From assembly GCA_964523105.1 (NCBI GenBank), contig CAZFZN010000016.1, positions 1 through 64,000 of the forward strand: a stretch of 64,000 bases of DNA, given 5' to 3'. Of this stretch, positions 24,212-32,424 are shown piece after piece (the stretch's first letter is position 1; each line of letters begins with the position of its first letter). Below the pieces are notes generated by a model. It searched no databases, was not told where the DNA came from, and was given only the letters and a program-made list of their open reading frames with translations. The stretch comes from V1-33 sp964523105. GTDB lineage: Bacteria > Verrucomicrobiota > Verrucomicrobiia > Verrucomicrobiales > V1-33. The position numbers were made by a program, and so were the translations under genes.

Positions 24212-24436
24212 TCACGCAGCTGAGACGGTCAGCGTGTGCTCACGGTCGGCAGCATATGCCAGCGCAGCGCGGATGTCCGTTTCGGTGAGTTCCGGAAACT
24301 CCTCCAGAATCTCCGCGTGCGACATACCCGCGGCCAGCCAGCCGAGAATATCATAAACGGTGATGCGCATCCCGCGGATGCACGGGCGACCGCCGCGCTT
24401 GCCGGGCTCGATGGTGATGACTTCGCGGTAAATCAT
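24212..24436 (-). CDS. DUF433 domain protein (antitoxin-like)
   Basis: The 74-residue protein matches the DUF433 pattern: ITIEPGKRGGRPCIRGMRITVYDILGWLAAGMSHAEILEEFPELTETDIRAALAYA, a small winged-helix-like DNA-binding fold. DUF433 proteins are commonly antitoxins paired with a DUF5615 PIN-like toxin encoded just downstream. Here the next bases downstream hold the convergent cytochrome gene end (24199), so no toxin is present and this is an orphan. lysS lies upstream on the same strand. Confidence 0.82.
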   Translation of the reverse strand: MIYREVITIEPGKRGGRPCIRGMRITVYDILGWLAAGMSHAEILEEFPELTETDIRAALAYAADREHTLTVSAA

Positions 24437-24475
24437 GGCAGTGAAATAACGCAGTTCGCTTGAGGCAGCAAGCCT

Positions 24476-25951
24476 TCACTCCTTCGCCTTCAACTGCGGG
24501 AAGAGGACGACGTCACGGATGGAGTCGCAGCCGGTGAGCATCATGATGAGGCGGTCGATGCCGACGCCGATGCCGCCGGCGGGGGGCATGCCGTGTTCGA
24601 GGGCGAGGAGGAATTCTTCGTCCACTTTCTGGGTTTCTTCGCCGGCCTGGTGTTCGAGACGCTGGCGCTGGACGACGGGATCGTTCAGTTCGGAATAACC
24701 GGGACTGATCTCGACCCCGTTGATGACCAGCTCATAGACATCCACCAGCGTGCTGTCTTCCTTGTTCTGCTTTGCCAGCGGCACCAGTTCGGCGGGAACG
24801 TGCGTGACGAAGAGCGGATTGAATGTTTTCTCCTCGATGAGTTTCTCGAACACCTGCTGGGTCACTTCGTAGTCCTCCATGGCAGGAGAAATCTCCACGC
24901 CCAGTTCGGCGCAGCGGGTGCGGCGCTGTTCCGGCGTGTAATCGAACCACTGTGCATCCACGCCGCGGAGGAGGTCGCGATAGGGCGTGCGCTTCCACGG
25001 TCTTGTTAGGTCAATGGTGCGGGTCACATGGCCCTCTTCGTCTTTGTGCTCGATGACGAGCGTGCCGATGAACTTCTCCGCGAGGTGACAGACCATTTCC
25101 TCCACGAGGTCGGCCATTTTCTCGAAGTCGGCGCAGGCCCAATAGGCTTCGAGCATGGTGAACTCGGGATTGTGCCGGCGGCTGATGCCTTCGTTGCGGA
25201 AGTTGCGGTTCAGTTCGAAGACCTTCGTGAAGCCACCGACGAGCAGGCGCTTCAGATAAAGCTCCGGCGCGATGCGCAGGAAGAACGGCTGACCGAGGGC
25301 GTTGTGATAGGTTTCGAACGGCCGCGCCGCCGCGCCGCCGGGAACGGCCTGGAGCATGGGCGTTTCCACCTCCAGAAAATCGCGCTCCTGAAGCCAGCGC
25401 CGGATTTCAGCGACCATTTTGCTGCGCAGCACGAAGACCTCTCGGCTGCGCGCGTTGGACATGAGGTCAAGGTAGCGCTGGCGGTATTTGATCTCGCGGT
25501 CGGCCACGCCGTGCCATTTGTCAGGCATGGGGCGCAGGGATTTTGACAACACGGTCAGCGCCGTGACCTTGATGGACGGCTCGCCGGTTTTGGTGATGAA
25601 GGTTTCGCCCTCCACGCCGACCCAGTCGCCGATATCGAGCAGATCGGTGAACAGCGTAAAGGTTTCCGCCGGGACGTTCTTCGCATTGAGGAAGCATTGG
25701 AAACGGCCCTCCAGATCGGACACATCGAAGAACTGTGTTTTGCCCATGTCGCGACGCGCGGTGATGCGGCCGGCGGCGCGCACTGCCAACCCTTCCTGAA
25801 AACTCTCCCGCAGTCCGGCGAGGGAATGCGTGGTGTCAAAACTCCCGCCCCATGCGTTGAGCCCTGAATCCGTGATCTTGGCGAGCTTCTCGCGGCGGAT
25901 GGCGAGGAGTTCGGATTCAGGCGGGGCTGCGGGTGTGTTCGGGCTGTCCAT
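24476..25951 (-). CDS. lysS: Lysyl-tRNA synthetase (class II)
   Basis: The 491-residue enzyme charges tRNA-Lys. An N-terminal OB-fold (GRITARRDMGKTQFFDVSDLEGRFQCF) is followed by the class II core. Motif 2 is seen in FELNRNFRNEGISRRHNPEFTMLEAYWA and motif 3 in GGIGVGIDRLIMML. Length is normal. The ATG at 25951 gives MDSPNTPAAPPESELLAIRREKLAKI, the usual start; a frame open to 26107 overlaps the upstream MBL gene and is not credible. It is the last gene of a plsX-MBL-lysS run, 53 bp after the MBL stop. Confidence 0.95.
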   Translation of the reverse strand: MDSPNTPAAPPESELLAIRREKLAKITDSGLNAWGGSFDTTHSLAGLRESFQEGLAVRAAGRITARRDMGKTQFFDVSDLEGRFQCFLNAKNVPAETFTLFTDLLDIGDWVGVEGETFITKTGEPSIKVTALTVLSKSLRPMPDKWHGVADREIKYRQRYLDLMSNARSREVFVLRSKMVAEIRRWLQERDFLEVETPMLQAVPGGAAARPFETYHNALGQPFFLRIAPELYLKRLLVGGFTKVFELNRNFRNEGISRRHNPEFTMLEAYWACADFEKMADLVEEMVCHLAEKFIGTLVIEHKDEEGHVTRTIDLTRPWKRTPYRDLLRGVDAQWFDYTPEQRRTRCAELGVEISPAMEDYEVTQQVFEKLIEEKTFNPLFVTHVPAELVPLAKQNKEDSTLVDVYELVINGVEISPGYSELNDPVVQRQRLEHQAGEETQKVDEEFLLALEHGMPPAGGIGVGIDRLIMMLTGCDSIRDVVLFPQLKAKE

Positions 25952-26004
25952 AGAGCGGGCAAGGCTTGGCACCGCCTCCGGGGATTGCAAGCCGCGGTGC
26001 CGCT

Positions 26005-26790
26005 TCAAATATCCAGAATCAGGCCGTCCCGGGCGATACCGACGCCGGATGGCAGTTCCGACTCCAGTTCCGCGTGGCTCAGCTCGTGGGAAAGGTGCGT
26101 CAGCCACGTTTGCCGCGCCCGGACCGTGCGGGCGGCGGCGAGCGCTTCGTCCACATTGAAATGCGTGGGGTGTTCGCGACGGCGGAGCGCATCGACGATA
26201 AAGACATCCACGCCTTCCATGATCGCCAGCGAACTCTCCGGGATGTGTTTGCAGTCCGGCAGATAGGCCACTCTGCTGCCTCCGGCATACTGAAACATGA
26301 AGCCCGTGGTATCGACCCGGCCATGGGACACCGGCACCGGCGTGACCTCCGTGCGGCCCAGGAAAAACGGTTCGCTCACTTCCCGGGGATCCGGTTTAAG
26401 ATAGCCCGTGTAGCGATTCTGACCGTTGAAGGCAAAATCGTAAACCCTCCTCAAGGCGTTCAGAGTTTCCGCGGAGCCATAGACGGGAATGCTCTCATTC
26501 TCGCCGAAAGTGAACCTCCGCAGGTCGTCGAATCCCATGATGTGGTCGGTGTGCGGATGGGTGATGAGCACGGCGTCGAGATGGCGGATGCCGGCGCGCA
26601 GGCATTGCGTGCGAAAGTCAGGGCCGGTGTCCACGACCCACTGCAGATCCGGGGCCTGCATCCACAGCGAGCAGCGCAGGCGCTGGTCGCGTGCGTCCGT
26701 GGAGCGGCAGACGGCGCAGTCGCATCCGATCATGGGCACGCCCGTGGAGGTTCCGGTGCCGAGAAAGGTGAGGCGCAGTCCCGCGGACAT
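26005..26790 (-). CDS. MBL-fold metal-dependent hydrolase (PhnP-like)
   Basis: This 261-residue protein has the metallo-beta-lactamase fold metal motif THPHTDHIMGFDDLR (about 78-92) and further ligands in VPVSHG and the WLTHLSHE motif near the C-terminus. The start FLGTGTSTGVPMIGCDCAVC, with paired cysteines, resembles the PhnP/phosphodiesterase branch that binds an extra zinc. A phosphodiester substrate is likely but unproven. It begins 6 bp after the plsX stop, so the two are almost certainly co-transcribed. Confidence 0.85.
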   Translation of the reverse strand: MSAGLRLTFLGTGTSTGVPMIGCDCAVCRSTDARDQRLRCSLWMQAPDLQWVVDTGPDFRTQCLRAGIRHLDAVLITHPHTDHIMGFDDLRRFTFGENESIPVYGSAETLNALRRVYDFAFNGQNRYTGYLKPDPREVSEPFFLGRTEVTPVPVSHGRVDTTGFMFQYAGGSRVAYLPDCKHIPESSLAIMEGVDVFIVDALRRREHPTHFNVDEALAAARTVRARQTWLTHLSHELSHAELESELPSGVGIARDGLILDI

Positions 26791-26796
26791 GATTTG

Positions 26797-27798
26797 TCAG
26801 GAATGCCGGGCGACCTCCGCCTCGATGTGAGCATTGATGTTGCTCTGCACGCCCTCCATGGCCACGCGCAGCGCGTTCTTCATCGCCAGGGCGCTGCTGC
26901 TGCCGTGGGCGATGATGGTGACGCCGTTCACACCCAGCAGGGGACTGCCGCCGTGGTGCTCGTAATTCATTTTGTCGGCGGCGGACTTCAGTGCGGGCTT
27001 CAGCAGGGCGGCGAGCAACTTGCGCCAGAGGGAGGACGTCATCGCCTGTTTCATCAGGGTGCCGAGCGCCCTGGCCGTGCCTTCGGCGCCTTTGAGCAGA
27101 ATGTTGCCGATGAATCCGTCGCAGACCGCGACGTGGACAGGCGCATTGCAGAGGTCGCGGCCTTCGATGTTGCCTTTGAAATTCAGGCCCTTCGCGGCGC
27201 GCAGCATTTCGAAAACCTCCCTGGTGACTTCGTTGCCTTTCCCTTCCTCCTCACCGTTGCTCATCAGGCCCACCACCGGATTCTCCACGCCGAAGACGTG
27301 CTTCATATAGACGCTGCCCATGATGGCCTGCTGAAACAGATGCACAGGACGGCTGTCCACGCTGGCGCCGGCATCGATGAGAAGACAAACGCCGTGTAGA
27401 TTGGGCATCGGCGTGGCAATGGCCGCGCGCTCCACGCCGGGAATGGTGCGCAATTTCACCATCGCCGCCGCGACCGCCGCACCGGTGTGGCCCGCGCTGA
27501 CCACCGCCTGCGCGCGGCCGCTCTTCACTAACTCCGTGGCCACGCTGACGCTGCTGTCCTTTTTTTTCCGAACCGCCGCCACCGCGCTGTCGGTCATCTC
27601 CACCACCTCGGTGCAATGCACGATCTCCACGCGCGGATCATGAAACTGCTGGGCCTGCATTTCCGCGCGGAGTTTCGATTCGTCTCCGGTTAGAAAGAGA
27701 GTGTCAATGCGGCCATACTCAGCGAGCGCGAGTTTGGCCCCGGCGATCATGTTGCGTGGGGCAAAGTCGCCGCCCATGGCGTCGAGAGCGATTCGCAT
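26797..27798 (-). CDS. plsX: Phosphate acyltransferase PlsX
   Basis: PlsX makes acyl-phosphate from acyl-ACP for phospholipid synthesis. The 333-residue protein starts with the hallmark MRIALDAMGGDFAPRNMIAGA. It contains SAGHTGAAVAAAMVKL, FKGNIEGRD, and VAVCDGFIGNILLKGAEG, all family motifs. Length is normal. It heads the operon plsX-MBL-lysS. plsC (acyltransferase, next enzyme class) is at 43791-44435 in the same window. Confidence 0.95.
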   Translation of the reverse strand: MRIALDAMGGDFAPRNMIAGAKLALAEYGRIDTLFLTGDESKLRAEMQAQQFHDPRVEIVHCTEVVEMTDSAVAAVRKKKDSSVSVATELVKSGRAQAVVSAGHTGAAVAAAMVKLRTIPGVERAAIATPMPNLHGVCLLIDAGASVDSRPVHLFQQAIMGSVYMKHVFGVENPVVGLMSNGEEEGKGNEVTREVFEMLRAAKGLNFKGNIEGRDLCNAPVHVAVCDGFIGNILLKGAEGTARALGTLMKQAMTSSLWRKLLAALLKPALKSAADKMNYEHHGGSPLLGVNGVTIIAHGSSSALAMKNALRVAMEGVQSNINAHIEAEVARHS

Positions 27799-27825
27799 GA
27801 GTCAGTGGTGGGGGAGGAAAGTTCG

Positions 27826-27853
27826 GGCCACGCATGGACACGGATCAATCCGG
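27826..27853. repeat. Single arm of the 17492-17594 repeat family
   Basis: The stretch GGCCACGCATGGACACGGAT plus eight more bases resembles one arm of the inverted repeat between pyrC and pyrF (core CCACnnATGGACACnGAT). No matching inverted arm is present nearby. It lies in the 72-bp gap between plsX and the ROK-like gene. Confidence 0.5.
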
Positions 27854-27870
27854 AAGGAAAGCAGGTTTTT

Positions 27871-28761
27871 TCAGCCCCGCTCCGCCGCCTTGTCCGCCAT
27901 CTGCTCCGCAAAATACAGCGCCGCCGCCAGGGGATCGGCCAGCGCACAACCCACCGCCGTCCCCAGGGTGAACACCAGGGCCTTCCCGCCGCACGCGATG
28001 ACGCGCTCATCGAACAAAGCCGAAGTCGCCGCCAGTTCCGCATCATTCAGCAGCCAGTGCGGAATGTCCGGCAGCCCCGCGAGTTCCAGCGCATGTGTCA
28101 CCAGTTGCGTATCCATGTGCATGCCGATGTAGGATGAACCCAGTGGCTGGCCCCACGAATCTATCTCCGCAGGTAAAGCGAACACGATTCCCTCCGGCGA
28201 GCCGTCGTCCGTTTCCAAGATCGTTCGCCGAATGATTCCCGCTATGAACCGCCGCAGCTTGAGACGCTGCGCAGCTTTTTGGTCGAGGCTGTAGGCAGCA
28301 GACTTTTCATAGTGCGGCATCGCGGCGTAATCCCGCGGGCAGATCCAACGCCGGCCCTGCCAGGACACCTTCATCTGTGTTTGTCCCAGGTCGCAAACCA
28401 TTCCGGAACAGCCCAGCTCTTCAAGCATGGCGAATCCTCCTTCCTCGCCGGCAAAGACTGAATCCCGACTGAGGAAGACCGGAATCCCGAGTTCGGCACT
28501 GAGATTCTCCGCAATAACATCTCCCGAACGTCCGCCCCCGATCCAGACGCAGCGAATCCGGTCAAGGAATTGCCATTTGATAACAAGCTCCTCCGGCGGT
28601 CGAAGCAGAGTTTGGGCCGAGCGGGCGATATAGGCGTGACATGTCTCCGCAGGCGGGGAATGCCCGGCTTCTGCGTTTAATGCGGTCAGTTGCAGGCCGG
28701 TAATGCCCGGCGGCAACAGCCGGAAACGGTTTGAAGGCTGTAATGGAACGACAATCCCCAT
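27871..28761 (-). CDS. ROK/ASKHA-like sugar kinase-fold protein
   Basis: The 296-residue protein shows features of the actin/hexokinase (ASKHA) superfamily: a phosphate-1-like loop CDLGQTQMKVSWQGRRW (about 141-157) and an adenosine-type motif LVFTLGTAVGCALADPLAAAL near the C-terminus, preceded by LLNDAELAATSALFDE. These resemble ROK proteins. The canonical ROK N-terminal DxGGT loop and CXCGXXGC zinc motif are not seen, so it may be a divergent kinase or a non-enzymatic relative. It follows the unknown gene 28783-29412 with 21 bp between them; the two may be co-transcribed. Confidence 0.6.
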   Translation of the reverse strand: MGIVVPLQPSNRFRLLPPGITGLQLTALNAEAGHSPPAETCHAYIARSAQTLLRPPEELVIKWQFLDRIRCVWIGGGRSGDVIAENLSAELGIPVFLSRDSVFAGEEGGFAMLEELGCSGMVCDLGQTQMKVSWQGRRWICPRDYAAMPHYEKSAAYSLDQKAAQRLKLRRFIAGIIRRTILETDDGSPEGIVFALPAEIDSWGQPLGSSYIGMHMDTQLVTHALELAGLPDIPHWLLNDAELAATSALFDERVIACGGKALVFTLGTAVGCALADPLAAALYFAEQMADKAAERG

Positions 28762-28782
28762 ATCCTCTCACTCAGGTCGCCA

Positions 28783-29412
28783 TCAAGGCGCACTGCTGTA
28801 GGGGCTTCCGCTGCTGCCCGGAGGTTGAGTAACGGGCCATGTGGAGGAGCTTTCGCCGCCACCGGCCGATCTGGGCGTGGCATTATTCATCGATTTGATC
28901 AATCCCTCTATCTCCAGGCGGACACCGGGCTTGACTGTGGCGCCATCGAGTACGTTCTGAAGTAGTTCCGCCATCACCCCCGGCCCCCCGCCCGCCTCAT
29001 TGAGGCACGTATCATAGAATTCAGCGAGGGCCTCTGAAGCGGTGCGCAATGCCGTTCTGTAATCGTTGAAATCGGCCACATTCGAAGTCGTGGCATCGGC
29101 GACCGATGCGTAGAATCCGGAACCCGTGGGATTGGCGCCGATGGCCGATTGAACCATCGTGACAAGCCGGGCACTGCGGCGTTTCGCCCCCTGCTGATTG
29201 TCCGTGATCTCGATGCGTTTCTTGTCCAGGTCAAGGAGGGCTGACTTGAGGGCTCCCTTGAGACCGGTTGTTTCCGGTACGGCGGTGCTGTCACCGAAGA
29301 GTCTAAGCGCCCATGCGCTCACTGTGGATTTGTCGGCGGATGCAGGCGCCGCGGCCAGGAGTTCTTCCAGGGCGTATCGTTTTCTGCTCCAGTAGGAGAC
29401 GTTGTCGCTCAT
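28783..29412 (-). CDS. Protein of unknown function
   Basis: A 209-residue, mainly helical protein without signal peptide or membrane segment. It begins MSDNVSYWSRKRYALEELLA and ends in a glycine/serine/proline-rich tail. A segment around DFNDYRTALRTASEALAEFYDTCLNEAG looks like a helical hairpin. I recognise no family. It is divergent from the glycosyltransferase gene (29477) and precedes the ROK-like gene on the same strand. Codon use looks like the neighbours and the frame is clean, so I regard it as a real gene. Confidence 0.65.
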   Translation of the reverse strand: MSDNVSYWSRKRYALEELLAAAPASADKSTVSAWALRLFGDSTAVPETTGLKGALKSALLDLDKKRIEITDNQQGAKRRSARLVTMVQSAIGANPTGSGFYASVADATTSNVADFNDYRTALRTASEALAEFYDTCLNEAGGGPGVMAELLQNVLDGATVKPGVRLEIEGLIKSMNNATPRSAGGGESSSTWPVTQPPGSSGSPYSSAP

Positions 29413-29476
29413 AATATTGGATTCTGGTGTAGTGTTTTATGTTGCGGGGACGCGGAGATCAGCGCAGTGGCGGGAG

Positions 29477-30625
29477 ATGGATCCCGCCGCGGGGAAGCCG
29501 AAGGTTTACTGGTTTAACTGGCCCTCGCATATCGGAGGGGCGGACACCAAATTCATGCATCTGCTGCCGCTGCTGGCGCAGGACTTCGATGTCACGGCTG
29601 TGCCTAACGATTCGGATTGCCTTCGTTTGGCTGAATGGGAGTCCTGGACGAAGAGGGCAGGAGTGAAAACGGCAGTTTGTGAGGAATTGCCGGAGCGGAT
29701 TGACGGTTGGGCGGCGTCCCTCTGCAACAGTGCCTTCTTCAGCAGAGGTATCGCCGCGGAAATGAAGCGTCGAGGAGCCCGCATCGCCTGGAGCAACGAG
29801 ATGATGTGGCCATTGGAGGGGGAACTGGAGGCCGTGAGAAACGGCCTGATCGACATGGTTCTGTATGCGTCGCCGGCCCAGCGGGCAGTGCTGGAGCCGC
29901 AATATCTGAAGGCCTGCGGAATGGTCCCGGTCGGCCACAGCGCCGGTGCGGATTCCGGTCAGATTACCCGGCCGAAAGCGGGACCTCTTTCGTGGGTGAT
30001 GACAGGCAATTGGATTGATCCCCGGGCCTTTCCATTCCGGCAGCGTGGGATCAGGGCGGATGGAGTCTTTACGGTGGGCCGTTTGTCGCGTGCCGACCAC
30101 TTCAAATTCCCGGATCATTTCCCGCGAAGCTATGAGCGGCTGGGGCTTCGCGCCCCGGTTCGTTTTCGGGTGATGGGATGGAACGAAGTGCTCGCGGACC
30201 GCTGGTGCGAACATGAGTTTGACGGGCGTTGGGAACTGCTCCGCGCCGGCGCGGAGCCCACGGCACAGTTTCTCGATTCGCTGGATCTTTTCATTTATGA
30301 ATTGAGCCCGCGGTTCCAGGAAAGCTGGGGCCGGGCAGTGGTGGAGGCGATGCTCAGTGGTGCGGTTCCGCTGATTCCCGGAGGGAAGGGACATTATCTC
30401 GAGAAGCTTGTAGAGCATGGCCGCTCGGGTTTTCACTGTGCCTCGGAAAGCGATTTCGGCAAATACGCGCGGGCGCTGCAGGACGACCCCGAACTCCTGC
30501 AGACCATGTCTGCAGCCGCACACTGGGACGCGGTGCGACGGCATTGTCATGAGGAGACGCACCGCCGACTGTGGCGCTCGGTCTTTGAAGGAATCCGGGA
30601 GGCATGCGGAGACTCCCAGGCCTGA
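29477..30625 (+). CDS. Glycosyltransferase, GT4-like
   Basis: The 382-residue protein has a GT-B layout. The N-terminal half (KVYWFNWPSHIGGADTKFMHLLPLLA) carries a glycine loop. The C-terminal half has GVFTVGRLSRADHFKFP and the family E-x7-E-like signature FQESWGRAVVEAMLSGAVPLIPGGKGH (about 315-340). It probably adds a sugar from a nucleotide sugar to a cell-surface glycan or lipid; donor and acceptor are unknown. The ATG at 29477 has a GGGAG ribosome site five bases upstream, preferred over 29402, which would overlap the divergent gene. Confidence 0.8.
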   Translation: MDPAAGKPKVYWFNWPSHIGGADTKFMHLLPLLAQDFDVTAVPNDSDCLRLAEWESWTKRAGVKTAVCEELPERIDGWAASLCNSAFFSRGIAAEMKRRGARIAWSNEMMWPLEGELEAVRNGLIDMVLYASPAQRAVLEPQYLKACGMVPVGHSAGADSGQITRPKAGPLSWVMTGNWIDPRAFPFRQRGIRADGVFTVGRLSRADHFKFPDHFPRSYERLGLRAPVRFRVMGWNEVLADRWCEHEFDGRWELLRAGAEPTAQFLDSLDLFIYELSPRFQESWGRAVVEAMLSGAVPLIPGGKGHYLEKLVEHGRSGFHCASESDFGKYARALQDDPELLQTMSAAAHWDAVRRHCHEETHRRLWRSVFEGIREACGDSQA

Positions 30626-30810
30626 AACCGCACTCCTGTCCCCCGGTTTCACTAAACCACGCCTGCGCCACGGCAGGCGGACAGCCCCCAATACGGCAGT
30701 GAACTTGTGGACGCAGGCAGGCATGTTCAGAGGTAAGTTTTAGCGGACCGGGATATGATCAGTCATGCGTTTTTCGGCTCAGAATTGGATCATCGCGGCG
30801 CAGTTATGTG

Positions 30811-32340
30811 CTATTTTACCGACTCCGTCTTCGCCTCAGGCTCCTTGTCGGACGGACCATTCGGCTTGAGTGGAATCACGACCGGTCCGGGCTGCAGCTG
30901 TCTTCCGCCCTTCTCCCTGTCATCCTCCCCAGTCCCTTTCGGGGGTGGTTTCCTCCCGGAGTCTGTGTCAGCGGTTCGATTACAATAGGCAATAAGGATG
31001 CCCCCTGCGATGACAAGGAGCCAGCAGAACCATTTCCAAGGGGATGCAGTAGAAGGAGGTCTAAATCCTCCGGCATTCGCACGGGTCAGTTCCGGATGAA
31101 CCTTGCCGTGAAGATCGAGGTAACCGGTGGCTCCGTCGGCAGTCCTTTTCACTTCCAGGAACGGCTGAAGCGGAGTGAACGATTGTTGGCAGGGTTGCCA
31201 GACCAAACGCTGGCGGGAGGTCCACCCGGGCGGGATTTGACGGGGCGATTTCGGATCGGCGAAAACCCATGGAGTCTTGCGGAGGTCCTTCGAACGGCTC
31301 GCCGAAAGACTGAGTTCGCCGCCCGCTGCGCCCACCCGGGCGAGGAAGTGAGGCTCGCCGGCTCCGGAGGCGAAGACCGGCACCAGAAAGTAATCGCCCG
31401 GACGGGCGTGGTCATCCTGTGGATCCACCGGAAGAAACCTGACCAGGACGGCTGGACCGGCTGTGGCATTTGTGAGGAGGAGCCCATCGCGTTCGAAAGC
31501 TTTCTCGAAGAGGCTCAGTTGAGCTTGCACAAAAGTGCGCGCGCTTTCCTCTGTGAGCGGCAGCACGGGAGGGCGCGGCTCGTCAGTCCCATCGGCTCCG
31601 GCAATCGGAGAATCCCGGGGAGGAGGGTCGGCGGTCATTCTGCTGCGGGCGGGCGGGGACCGGTCATCCGTTTCCTGCGGCGCCGGAGCTGGACGCGAAT
31701 CCGCGGAAATCCGCGATGTTCCGGTAAGCCGGGGAACGAGCAGTATTCTTTGTCCTTTGTAGCCTGCAGGCAGGTGGTACCTGCGGAGCACCCCGTTCAG
31801 GAAGCCAAGCAGCGCTCGCCGGTTGTGGCGTTCTTCATATCCCTCAGCGCAAACACTGCACTCCGGTTGATCATGAATCCCGTTCCACGCCGGCAGCGGG
31901 CCAGGCACCGGCCAGCGGACATAATACTGTCTGTGGAATCTGTAAACGAGGACCCAGTGCTGGCCGCCGTTTGCGAGGAGAAACACCGGGGCCCCGGTCC
32001 GCAACCCCTCCCGGATTGCGGCGATGCATTCGTCGTCCGACGCTGCGGGATGGGATGTGGCCGTCCCGGGGACGATCCACTCCGGCCAAATCGCGTAATG
32101 CACGGCCGGCATTTCCGGGTTCGCATGCGAAGCCAGGTTCCGATTGGCCACGGCCACGATTGCCTCCGGCGGAGAATCGTAACTGTCGTTTGGGACACTG
32201 GAGGCTGCGTCCACATCTGACATCAGCCGCGACTGGCGCAATGACGTCAGCGGAACTCCTCTGCTTTCCAGCATCATCATTAGACAGGCTGCGCCGCAGG
32301 CGTAGGGACTGCCTTGATTGTGGTATGGAAACTCCGGCAT
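30811..32340 (-). CDS. C39-like papain-fold peptidase domain protein with a C-terminal membrane anchor
   Basis: The 509-residue protein opens with PYHNQGSPYACGAACLMMML (residues 5-24), like the Gln...Cys active-site motif of C39 peptidases, with C15 as likely nucleophile. A histidine motif GGQHWVLVYRF lies near residue 126. Residues about 210-260 are proline-rich linker. A second domain (about 260-420) is unassigned. A membrane span WKWFCWLLVIAGGILIAYC lies near 445-463 and is followed by a charged proline-rich tail. No signal peptide is seen, so the peptidase domain probably faces the cytoplasm. C39 domains often cleave leader peptides of transporter substrates, but there is no ABC transporter or small substrate gene here. 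It may have another role or be inactive. Confidence 0.7.
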   Translation of the reverse strand: MPEFPYHNQGSPYACGAACLMMMLESRGVPLTSLRQSRLMSDVDAASSVPNDSYDSPPEAIVAVANRNLASHANPEMPAVHYAIWPEWIVPGTATSHPAASDDECIAAIREGLRTGAPVFLLANGGQHWVLVYRFHRQYYVRWPVPGPLPAWNGIHDQPECSVCAEGYEERHNRRALLGFLNGVLRRYHLPAGYKGQRILLVPRLTGTSRISADSRPAPAPQETDDRSPPARSRMTADPPPRDSPIAGADGTDEPRPPVLPLTEESARTFVQAQLSLFEKAFERDGLLLTNATAGPAVLVRFLPVDPQDDHARPGDYFLVPVFASGAGEPHFLARVGAAGGELSLSASRSKDLRKTPWVFADPKSPRQIPPGWTSRQRLVWQPCQQSFTPLQPFLEVKRTADGATGYLDLHGKVHPELTRANAGGFRPPSTASPWKWFCWLLVIAGGILIAYCNRTADTDSGRKPPPKGTGEDDREKGGRQLQPGPVVIPLKPNGPSDKEPEAKTESVK

Positions 32341-32424
32341 GGTAAGGATAAAGATTGAGAAGTTTCAGGGGATGCGGAGAGAGGTGAACACTACGGCGCG
32401 GCAGGGTTGTGATCAGGTGCCTGT

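Noticed and set aside
30660..30680. GC hairpin (GCCTGC/GCAGGC) after the GT4-like gene as a terminator
   Set aside because: There is no T-run on either side, so termination is not supported.
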